From the NCBI GenBank assembly GCA_900551605.1, contig URWS01000118.1, positions 1-5,570 of the forward strand: DNA of 5,570 bases. Direction: 5' to 3'. The position numbers and the translations under genes were made by a program. Positions 1-5,537 of the stretch are shown here, piece after piece. Positions within the stretch are counted from its first letter, which is position 1, and each line of letters starts with the position of its first letter. The notes below the pieces were generated by a model, which searched no databases, was not told where the DNA came from, and worked only from the letters and a program-made list of their open reading frames with translations. The stretch is from an uncultured Collinsella sp. (GTDB taxonomy: Bacteria; Actinomycetota; Coriobacteriia; Coriobacteriales; Coriobacteriaceae).

Positions 1-23
1 GCTCTTTGGCAATCAACTTGGTG

Positions 24-68
24 CCCAGGGGCACTCATTTAAGTCTGTCCCCAATGAGTGCCTTTGGG
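24..68. repeat. Palindromic element (possible dispersed REP-like repeat) downstream of pflA
   Basis: A perfect 10-bp inverted repeat, GGCACTCATT (30-39) and AATGAGTGCC (53-62), surrounds a 13-base loop that carries GTCTGTCCCC. In plus-strand RNA the pairing extends outward to 24-29 with 63-68 (three G-U or A-U pairs, then three C-G pairs), giving about 16 bp. In minus-strand RNA two of those positions mispair. No T-tract follows on either strand, so it is not a standard terminator for pflA. The loop, read as GGGGACAGAC on the minus strand, resembles palindromes I associate with REP/RAYT-type dispersed repeats; that is from memory and is not shown here. No transposase gene accompanies it. Outside this element, 1-84 contains nothing I recognise. 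Confidence 0.5.
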
Positions 69-84
69 GAGCGAAAATGGCTCG

Positions 85-903
85 CTAGCCGATGGCGTTT
101 TTGAGTTCGGCGCGGCGCTTTTTCATGCCCGTCATGACGGCGTTGCGCAGCTCGGGCATGCGCGCGGTATCCATCTGCGGCACGCCCTCGAGCTTATAGG
201 GAATGCCCAGTTGCTCGTACTTGACGACACCCATGGTGTGATACGGCAGCATTTCCAGGCCCACCACGTTGTGCCATGGAGCGATGAGGCGACCGAGCTT
301 CTCGCACTCCTCCACCGTGTCGGTAATGCCCGGCACCACCACGTGACGGATAACGACCTTGATCTTGCGACGTGCAAGCTCATCGCCAAACGCCAGGATG
401 CGTGCGGGATCACAACCGGTCAGCTTTTTATGCTCGACCGGGTCGGCATGCTTAATATCGAGCAGTACCATGTCGGTCTCGTTGAGCACGGCATCGAACT
501 TCTCGGGATGCTGGGGGTCGAAGGCGTAGCCACAGCTATCTAGGCAGGTATGTACACGACCATCGGGGTTGCTGTGCATTGCGCGGAACAGGTCGGCCAA
601 AAACTCGGGCTGCAGAAGCGGCTCGCCACCGGACACCGTAATGCCACCGCTGCGATAGAACTCGTGGTTACTCTGGAACTCGTCCATGAGGTGCTCGACG
701 GTCACCATCGTGCCGCCGTTGACCGACCAGGTATCGGGATTGTGACAATACGCGCAGCGCATGGGACAGCCTTGGACAAACACTACGAAGCGGATGCCGG
801 GTCCGTCGACCGTACCCATCGTTTCAATCGAATGTACGCGGCCCAGGGCAAACGCGGAGTCCTCGGGACGAGCGTCCACACCCTCGAGCGTCATCTCAGC
901 CAT
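85..903 (-). CDS. pflA: Pyruvate formate-lyase activating enzyme (radical SAM activase)
   Basis: This cytosolic radical-SAM enzyme installs the glycyl radical on pyruvate formate-lyase, which cleaves pyruvate to acetyl-CoA and formate anaerobically. In the 272-residue form, the [4Fe-4S]/SAM motif CX3CX2C is C46, C50, C53 followed by HNPDTW. Other family hallmarks are GPGIR (34-38), SGGEPL (91-96), LDIKH (148-152), RHVVVPGITDT (186-196) and LPYH (219-222). Length is slightly above the roughly 246 residues of the E. coli enzyme. Only the single N-terminal cluster motif is present, with no ferredoxin-like insert, which fits PflA rather than the larger glycerol-dehydratase or hydroxyphenylacetate activases. 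I chose the ATG at 903 because AAGG lies 8 bases upstream. An in-frame ATG at 924 has no Shine-Dalgarno sequence, and one at 894 is possible. Stop is TAG at 85-87. The pflB partner is not in the window. The 139-base gap to DegV with a terminator suggests separate transcription. Confidence 0.93.
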   Translation of the reverse strand: MAEMTLEGVDARPEDSAFALGRVHSIETMGTVDGPGIRFVVFVQGCPMRCAYCHNPDTWSVNGGTMVTVEHLMDEFQSNHEFYRSGGITVSGGEPLLQPEFLADLFRAMHSNPDGRVHTCLDSCGYAFDPQHPEKFDAVLNETDMVLLDIKHADPVEHKKLTGCDPARILAFGDELARRKIKVVIRHVVVPGITDTVEECEKLGRLIAPWHNVVGLEMLPYHTMGVVKYEQLGIPYKLEGVPQMDTARMPELRNAVMTGMKKRRAELKNAIG

Positions 904-952
904 TCCCGCTACCTTGCCTCTCATTGGTTTTAGTTACATAAATGCCAGAGCC

Positions 953-981
953 ATTCTAGCCCATACGCATGATGGTGAAAC
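953..981 (-). promoter_or_regulatory. Weak promoter candidate for pflA
   Basis: On the minus strand TAGAAT (958-953) is a good -10 hexamer. Seventeen bases upstream lies GTTTCA (981-976), a poor -35 match. Transcription would start near 946, leaving a short leader before the ATG at 903. The position, downstream of the DegV terminator and upstream of pflA, is right, but the -35 is weak. Just upstream on the plus strand, AAACGGTTT (978-986) is a small odd-centred palindrome that overlaps the -35. Confidence 0.25.
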
Positions 982-1021
982 GGTTTAGTGGTCAATTAGG
1001 TTGTTCTATTTGGCCCCACAC

Positions 1022-1058
1022 AAAAGCGGCGGGAAGGTTGTCACAACCCACCCGCCGC
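1022..1058 (-). terminator. Intrinsic terminator of the DegV gene
   Basis: Read on the minus strand, an 8-bp G/C stem (GCGGCGGG of 1058-1051 against CCCGCCGC of 1033-1026) encloses a two-base internal mismatch, a second 5-bp stem (GGTTG against CAACC) and a three-base loop. TTTT (1025-1022) and then GTGT follow immediately. The hairpin starts about 30 bases after the DegV stop codon. The T-tract exists only in the minus-strand direction, so it ends the DegV transcript and isolates pflA downstream. Confidence 0.85.
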
Positions 1059-1089
1059 CGAGGCAATAGATATCGATAGACACCAGGCC

Positions 1090-1950
1090 TTACGCCTTGA
1101 GCGTGAGCACCGCGCCGAAGGCGGTCGGGCCGCAATGGCTCGAGATGACGCCGCCGACCTGAGTCCAGGTAATATCCTTAAAGCCCAGGTCGTGCGCATA
1201 GACTTCCATGTCGTCGCGCAGCTCCTCGGAAAGACCTACCGAATACGCCAGGCCAATGTGCGAGTAGTCAATCTCGCCCTTGGCAACCATGTGATCAATA
1301 AAGGCGCGGGCGCACTTGAGCATAGAGCCGCGGAACTTCTTGGTTGCCACGAACTTGCCGCCCGTTACCTCAATGCAGGGCTTAATCTTGAGCAGATGGG
1401 CGCCCAGGAACGCGACGTTGGACAAGCGACCGCCGGCCTTAAGGAAGGCGAGATCGGTTGGGACAAAGCCCAACAGCACGCGGTCCATGACCGAATTGGT
1501 GAAGGCGAAAATTTCGTCGACGGTGGCATCGGGATGAGCCTCGATATACTTAGCGGTCTCAACGGCGACAAGGGACTGGCCCACCGATACGAAACGCGTA
1601 TCCATAGAGAAGACGTAGTCGCGGCCCTTGGCGGCAATCTTGGAAGACTGATGCGAACAGGTCGTGACCTCGGAATACGCAAGGTGCAGGATCGTTGCAT
1701 CGGGCTGCTCGGCATGGATGCGGTCATATACGTGCGCAAAGTCTGCCGGTGCACAACCACTCGTCTTGGGCATTACGCCAAACTCATTGCAGCGCGAATA
1801 GATCTCGAGCGGATCGATTGAGCCGTCCTCAACCGTCTCATCGCCCATCGTGACGTGCATGGGCACGCGCACGATACCGTAGCGCTCACAAAGCTCCGGC
1901 GTCACATCCGACCCAGACTCGACCACGATTACGTACTTGCCCATTACCAT
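1090..1950 (-). CDS. DegV family (fatty-acid-binding) protein
   Basis: DegV proteins bind long-chain fatty acids. In Firmicutes, FakB-type members present the fatty acid to the kinase FakA for phosphorylation. In the 286-residue form the N-terminal strand leads into ESGSD (11-15), the usual D/E-S-x-x-D ligand loop. PKTS follows at 61-64, then a serine-containing AYSEVTTC segment, KAGGRLS (171-177) and the C-terminal SHCGPTAFG (271-279), which corresponds to the H-x-GP-x-x-G fatty-acid carboxylate motif. Length matches the family norm of about 280. I chose ATG 1950 because a weak GAG/GGG Shine-Dalgarno sequence (GAGATGGG) ends suitably upstream. ATG 1944 (MGKYV) is nearly as plausible, while the farthest in-frame ATG at 2019 adds a low-complexity stretch with no ribosome site. 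Lipid ligand and partner kinase cannot be read from this sequence. Many genomes have several paralogues, so no symbol is given. Confidence 0.92.
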   Translation of the reverse strand: MVMGKYVIVVESGSDVTPELCERYGIVRVPMHVTMGDETVEDGSIDPLEIYSRCNEFGVMPKTSGCAPADFAHVYDRIHAEQPDATILHLAYSEVTTCSHQSSKIAAKGRDYVFSMDTRFVSVGQSLVAVETAKYIEAHPDATVDEIFAFTNSVMDRVLLGFVPTDLAFLKAGGRLSNVAFLGAHLLKIKPCIEVTGGKFVATKKFRGSMLKCARAFIDHMVAKGEIDYSHIGLAYSVGLSEELRDDMEVYAHDLGFKDITWTQVGGVISSHCGPTAFGAVLTLKA

Positions 1951-2028
1951 CACTACCCATCTCGTCGTTGTCATGTTCACTGTTCGACACGCTGCTGCCG
2001 CACTGTTGTGCAACGGCATATAAGCGCC

Positions 2029-2068
2029 AGAAAGACGCCGCCCTTCGCCTATAACAAAGGACAGCGTC
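2029..2068 (-). terminator. 14-bp hairpin in the DegV leader; weak terminator or attenuator
   Basis: In minus-strand RNA, bases 2068-2055 (GACGCUGUCCUUUG) pair along their full length with 2047-2034 (CGAAGGGCGGCGUC), including three G-U pairs, around a 7-base loop (2054-2048). The G-U pairs become C-A mismatches on the other strand, so the structure suits minus-strand RNA. It is followed by UUUCU (2033-2029), a poor U-tract. It lies about 125 bases after the sucrose-6-phosphate hydrolase stop and upstream of DegV. It could therefore end the sucrose operon transcript or act as a leader structure of the DegV mRNA. Confidence 0.45.
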
Positions 2069-2096
2069 TCCCTGAAACATTCCGTGCTTGCGAGAG

Positions 2097-2125
2097 ATTT
2101 TACACGGTTCAGAAAAATCTGTTAC
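2097..2125 (-). promoter_or_regulatory. Promoter candidate for the DegV gene
   Basis: Minus-strand hexamers GTAACA (2125-2120, four of six matching TTGACA) and TAAAAT (2102-2097, five of six matching TATAAT) are separated by exactly 17 bases. The predicted start is near 2090, giving a leader of about 140 bases before the DegV ATG that would contain the 2034-2068 hairpin. The surrounding DNA is the most A/T-rich in the window. Confidence 0.4.
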
Positions 2126-2134
2126 TTACTCCGC

Positions 2135-2163
2135 AAACGGTAGCTATATGGAATAAACGGTAG
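2135..2163. repeat. Two 9-bp direct repeats with 20-bp periodicity (possible operator)
   Basis: AAACGGTAG occurs identically at 2135-2143 and 2155-2163, start to start exactly 20 bases, about two helical turns. The pair sits directly upstream of the candidate DegV -35 element, at roughly -46 to -74 from the predicted start. That is a typical place for an activator that binds tandem half-sites on one face of the helix. The regulator is unknown. The copies also overlap the mini-ORF at 2144-2176. Confidence 0.4.
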
Positions 2164-2176
2164 TCGACATGCGCAC
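2144..2176 (-). other. Mini-ORF with strong Shine-Dalgarno sequence after the hydrolase stop
   Basis: Five bases after the hydrolase stop codon the minus strand reads AGGAGG (2188-2183), the best ribosome-binding site in the window. Six bases later comes GTG (2176-2174), and in frame with it ATG (2170-2168). The frame ends at TAG (2146-2144), encoding only 8 (from ATG) or 10 (from GTG) residues, MSTTVYSI in the shorter form. It could be a leader peptide, the remnant of a lost downstream operon gene, or a chance purine run. There is no homology evidence at this size. Confidence 0.2.
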
Positions 2177-2193
2177 TCGTTGCCTCCTGCAGC

Positions 2194-3636
2194 CTACTGA
2201 GCCAGTCGATAGAACTCCATCTCGACCGAACCCTCGGCATGCAGCTCCATCGTGGATACCGCAGGCGAATACGTACGGCTTGTGAGCGCAGCCTCTCCAC
2301 CGTTGGCAAAAATCTCAACCAGGGTCGTGTCCGATAGCACGCGCAAATCACGCAGCTCATCGACCTCAACCGACCTTACGTCACGTCCGTAGCCCTCATC
2401 GTCCATGTCGAGCGTAAGCATGCCATCCGCATAGCGCACGGTAACGCCCTCACGGATCCTAAGCTCGAAGGTCTTCGCTTCCGAGCAGGAAACGACGGCA
2501 TCAAATAGACGACCGGGCTCCGCGGCGCCCTCACCGGCATGAACGTGCACGCCCGCACCGCGCAGCTTTTCGAGCTCACGGGCAGGCCACTGGCAGAGTT
2601 TGCCGTTATGCATGCTCAGTTGGCGCGGCACCGTCAGCGCGCACTGCCATCCGCGCTCGACCGTTGGGTTTTTCACCGTTGCATCGGGGCAGCCCACCCA
2701 GCCGATCATCAAGCGTCGCCCGGCGGCGTCCTCAAAAGATTGCGGGGCATAGAAATCGAAGCCCGCATCAACCATCGGCGGCATGCCCTGGTCGGCAATC
2801 TTAAAACTCCGGGCATCCCAATCGGCCTCGATGCGGAACCACACGCACTGGTGCGGATTGTGGTAACGCCAGCCCTCGGCGGGCACACCCTGTGGACAGC
2901 AGACGAGCACGAGCTCGCCATCCAGCTCAAACAGGTCGGGGCACTCCCACATAAAGCCAAACTTCTCGTCCAGCTCAATGCGCGTCGCATACGCCCAAGA
3001 TTCCAGATTGCACGACGTGAACACGAGCACGCATCCACGGTCATCTTTCGTGCGCGCGCCCAGCACCATGTAGTACACGCCATTATGCTCAAGAACCTTG
3101 GGATCGCGCACATGTGTGCCAATATCGCTAGGATAATCGAGCGGGCCGATGGCCAGCTGCTTCTCGCCCAGCTCGTCGGGGTTATCGGTAACCATATGGA
3201 TCTGGTTTTGCTCGCGGCCGGTGAGTACGTAATCGTAGTCATCGCGATCAAAGTGTTTGACGTTACCGGTATAAAAGTAGTGAATCTTGCCGTCTCGCAT
3301 AAAGGCCGACCCAGAGTACGCGCCGCTCGAATCCAAATCGGAATCGGGGAACAACGCCGGCCCAAGATTCTCGTACGTCACAAAGTCCTTCGTTGTCACA
3401 TGATTCCAAAGGACGGGACCACCATGCAGGGCATCAAACGGGTCGTATTGATGATAGATGTGGTAGGTATCGCCAACCTGGACCAGACCATTGGGGTCAT
3501 TGAGCCAGCCAAGCTCGGGCTCCACATGGAACAGAAGCCTGTCCGGATCAGCCGCAATACGAGCCGCCGCCTCGTCCTGCCCCGCACGCCAACGCTCGTA
3601 GTCCGAACGCGTCACCTTGTTCTTTTGATTGAACAT
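2194..3636 (-). CDS. scrB: Sucrose-6-phosphate hydrolase (GH32 invertase)
   Basis: A cytosolic GH32 enzyme predicted to hydrolyse sucrose 6-phosphate, delivered by the PTS permease, to glucose 6-phosphate and fructose. All three catalytic motifs are intact in the 480-residue protein: WLNDPNG at 44-50 (nucleophile D47), RDP at 177-179 (transition-state stabiliser D178) and WECPD at 230-234 (acid/base E231). YSGSAF (107-112) is also typical. The five-bladed propeller spans about 30-345 and the C-terminal beta-sandwich the rest. Length equals that of well-known bacterial sucrose-6-phosphate hydrolases, and there is no signal peptide, as expected for an intracellular enzyme. The ATG at 3636 has AAGGA (3649-3645) with an 8-base spacer. 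The gene lies 100 bases downstream of the permease in the same direction, which is the main reason for preferring the phosphorylated substrate over free sucrose. The motifs alone cannot tell these apart. Confidence 0.92.
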   Translation of the reverse strand: MFNQKNKVTRSDYERWRAGQDEAAARIAADPDRLLFHVEPELGWLNDPNGLVQVGDTYHIYHQYDPFDALHGGPVLWNHVTTKDFVTYENLGPALFPDSDLDSSGAYSGSAFMRDGKIHYFYTGNVKHFDRDDYDYVLTGREQNQIHMVTDNPDELGEKQLAIGPLDYPSDIGTHVRDPKVLEHNGVYYMVLGARTKDDRGCVLVFTSCNLESWAYATRIELDEKFGFMWECPDLFELDGELVLVCCPQGVPAEGWRYHNPHQCVWFRIEADWDARSFKIADQGMPPMVDAGFDFYAPQSFEDAAGRRLMIGWVGCPDATVKNPTVERGWQCALTVPRQLSMHNGKLCQWPARELEKLRGAGVHVHAGEGAAEPGRLFDAVVSCSEAKTFELRIREGVTVRYADGMLTLDMDDEGYGRDVRSVEVDELRDLRVLSDTTLVEIFANGGEAALTSRTYSPAVSTMELHAEGSVEMEFYRLAQ

Positions 3637-3656
3637 GTCATTTGTCCTTCTTATTG

Positions 3657-3699
3657 AGGGAAAGGACGCCCGGCTCGCACGAACCGAACGCCCTTCCCT
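3657..3699 (-). promoter_or_regulatory. Intercistronic hairpin between permease and hydrolase genes
   Basis: In minus-strand RNA, 3699-3681 pairs with 3676-3657 as a 19-bp stem with one bulged U (3666) and a four-base GUGC loop (3680-3677). Several pairs are G-U, which fits minus-strand RNA only. The sequence after it is CAAUAAGAAGGA, with no U-tract, so it is not a normal terminator. It ends 7 bases before the hydrolase Shine-Dalgarno sequence. A 10-bp palindrome, GGGCTAGCCC (3703-3712), lies just upstream. Such elements often stabilise the 3' end of an upstream cistron or mark an mRNA processing site; that role is inferred. Confidence 0.5.
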
Positions 3700-3736
3700 A
3701 ACGGGCTAGCCCTTTGATTACATCGTGAACTTTGGC

Positions 3737-5188
3737 CTAGAAGCTGACATCGAAGCCAGCGCCCGCGCCCTCAGCGTCGGTCGTCGGAACACCCTTTGCC
3801 TTGTTGTAGGCAAAGATCAGGACGATCGGCACGATAAAGGCGATCAGGTTGCCGACCACATACCACACGAGGGTCTCGGGGGTGACGATCAGCAGGCCAA
3901 GCACGCCGGTCAGACCCTGACCGATGGCGCGCACCTCAAAGAGCTTCACGAAGGCACCGCCGCAGCCTGCACCGATGCAAGCGCAGATGAACGGGATGAT
4001 CGAGTAGCGCATGTTTGCAGCAAAGATTGCGGGCTCGGAGATACCGACCAGCGTCGGGATAAAGGACGACATGCAGATGTTGCGCTCTTTGGAATGCTTC
4101 TTATGAATGAGGTACATGCCGATGGCGCCGCCGCCCTGGGCGATGATGGAAACCGACCAGATTGCCTGGATGTAGTTGAAGCCAGTCGTGGCAACGAGGT
4201 TTGCCTCGATACCCTGGATGAACTGATGCGTACCGGTAACGACAAGCGGCTGCAGGAACGCGGCGAAGACAAAGGCACCAAAGACGCCCATCCTGTTGTA
4301 CAGGATATCGATTACGCCGCCGAGGACGTCGCCGATCAGGTTGCCGAGCGGGCCAAACACGGTGAACAGGGCGACGTTAGCAAGAATCAGGGTAACGGTC
4401 GGGACAAAGACGAACGAAACGACCTCGGGGATGTACTTCTGGGCAATCTTCTCGACCTTGGCCATAAACCAGGCAGTCAGGATTGCGGGGAACACACCGC
4501 CCTGGAAAGCAACCATGGGAATGGAGAGCGGACCGAAGTTCCAGTACTCAGCACCCGTCGGGTCCATAACGAACGTGTTACGGTTCATAAGACTCGGGTG
4601 AACCATGACGATACCGACGAGGATGCCCAGAATCGGGTTACCGCCAAAACGCTTCACCGCGCTGTACATAACCAGGACAGGCAGGTAGTCAAACGTGGTG
4701 GCGATAATGGCAAAGAAGCTTGCGAGGTTCTTGAGGAACTCGCTGTGATCGGCAAGGCTGCCCTCCATGCCAAAGAGGCCGTTGGCAACGATCAGCGACT
4801 TAAGGCCGATGATGATAGCGGCGCCGACGAAGGCGGGAATGATGGGGATAAAGATGTCCGAGAATACCTTGAGGACCGAGAAGAACTTGCCCTTCTTGTC
4901 CGCCTCGGCGCCCTTGACCTCGGAAGCGCTGATCTCCTTAACGCCCGTCAGAGCCATAAACTCATCGTAGACCTTGTTGACGGTACCGGTACCGAAGATG
5001 ATCATGAGCTGGCCGCTGTTGTACAGCACGCCCTTGACGCCATCGATGTTCTCGAGCTCGGCCTTGTTGTACTTGCTCGTATCCTTGAGCACCAGACGCA
5101 GACGTGTAACGCAATGCGTGGCGCCCTCGATGTTCTCCAAACCGCCGACGTTATCGACGACTTGCTGAGACACTACTGTGTAGTCCAT
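3737..5188 (-). CDS. scrA: PTS sucrose-family EIIBC permease
   Basis: An inner-membrane phosphotransferase permease that imports a disaccharide, most likely sucrose, and phosphorylates it on entry. The 483-residue protein starts with a glucose-family EIIB domain (about 1-80) with the phosphocysteine in HCVTRLR (C26). A charged linker (about 85-103) leads to the EIIC domain, which begins at DIFIPIIPAFVGAA and runs through multiple hydrophobic segments to about residue 462. EIIC landmarks are THQF (320-323) and GISEPAIF (382-389, E385), the conserved sugar-binding region. The protein ends after EIIC with no EIIA domain, so phosphate must come from an EIIA encoded elsewhere. I start at ATG 5188, with GGAGAGG about 6 bases upstream. 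ATG 5200 is in frame, but its AAAGGA abuts the codon with no spacer. Sucrose over trehalose or a beta-glucoside is inferred from the GH32 neighbours on both sides. Confidence 0.88.
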   Translation of the reverse strand: MDYTVVSQQVVDNVGGLENIEGATHCVTRLRLVLKDTSKYNKAELENIDGVKGVLYNSGQLMIIFGTGTVNKVYDEFMALTGVKEISASEVKGAEADKKGKFFSVLKVFSDIFIPIIPAFVGAAIIIGLKSLIVANGLFGMEGSLADHSEFLKNLASFFAIIATTFDYLPVLVMYSAVKRFGGNPILGILVGIVMVHPSLMNRNTFVMDPTGAEYWNFGPLSIPMVAFQGGVFPAILTAWFMAKVEKIAQKYIPEVVSFVFVPTVTLILANVALFTVFGPLGNLIGDVLGGVIDILYNRMGVFGAFVFAAFLQPLVVTGTHQFIQGIEANLVATTGFNYIQAIWSVSIIAQGGGAIGMYLIHKKHSKERNICMSSFIPTLVGISEPAIFAANMRYSIIPFICACIGAGCGGAFVKLFEVRAIGQGLTGVLGLLIVTPETLVWYVVGNLIAFIVPIVLIFAYNKAKGVPTTDAEGAGAGFDVSF

Positions 5189-5233
5189 GTTCCTCTCCAT
5201 TCCTTTACGAAATCATAAGACGTTTTGATGCCA

Positions 5234-5537
5234 TTACAGAGACGCGATCGTTGCATTTGCGCACTTGAGCGTACCGTCGGTGACCGTCAGCGCCACACCC
5301 TGGCCCTGCTTATTGCAGAAGCGCGCGTTAAGCGCAACATCATCGACAAAGATGGTCGCGATATCGTCGTCAACGACCAGGCGCACATGATGAGTGCCCT
5401 CGCCCTTAAAGAACAACGGACGCTCGAGGCCCATGTTGTTGACCTGGAACCACGGATACTGGGGGGCCGCCGTAAACTCGAGCTTGCCCTCACGCAGGTT
5501 GGCGCGGAACTCATAGGCAAGACCGGACTCGGCGTCC
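5234..5537 (-). CDS. GH32 family beta-fructosidase, C-terminal fragment (5' end missing)
   Basis: Only about the last 100 residues are present, up to a TAA stop at 5234-5236. They match the C-terminal beta-sandwich of GH32 enzymes: HHVRLVVDDDIATIFVDD, then ALNARFCNKQGQGVALTVTDGTL, which corresponds to the family pattern of an interior acidic strand followed by ALS/NTR-x-Y/F and a G-V-x-V-x-DG strand. The catalytic propeller is lost beyond the contig edge, so activity (free sucrose, fructo-oligosaccharide or fructan) cannot be called. The protein is not a copy of the complete hydrolase at 2194-3636: the two C-termini differ clearly in sequence. The stop lies 45 bases upstream of the permease start in the same direction, so it is probably the preceding gene of the same operon. 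Genomic sequence ends at 5537. Upstream in-frame codons derive from sequencing adapter and must not be counted as protein. Confidence 0.75.

Noticed and set aside
70..86. Small inverted repeat AGCGA/TCGCT overlapping the pflA stop codon as a terminator
   Set aside because: The stem is only 5 bp and is followed on the minus strand by CCCCAAAGG, without a T-tract.
1135..1821. A 228-codon open frame on the plus strand, antisense to the DegV gene
   Set aside because: The minus strand carries the DegV motifs along the same stretch. The plus-strand product shows no family features.
1951..2019. N-terminal extension of DegV from the ATG at 2019
   Set aside because: The extra 23 residues are Ala/Thr/Val-rich, precede the normal DegV first strand, and have no Shine-Dalgarno sequence in front.
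2539..3657. A 372-codon open frame on the plus strand, antisense to the sucrose-6-phosphate hydrolase
   Set aside because: It overlaps a gene with all three GH32 catalytic motifs, shows no recognisable domain, and has the same antisense-shadow composition.
3725..5218. A 497-codon open frame on the plus strand, antisense to the PTS permease
   Set aside because: Its product is a long run of charged and H/D/E/V/L residues with no domain I recognise, and it mirrors the whole permease gene. The opposite strand encodes a protein with clear EIIB and EIIC motifs and a ribosome site. Long antisense frames are common opposite biased codons.
5189..5233. Possible promoter or antiterminator site between the GH32 fragment and the permease
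   Set aside because: I found no convincing -35/-10 pair, catabolite-response palindrome or antiterminator-like hairpin in these 45 bases. It looks like a plain intercistronic spacer with a ribosome site.
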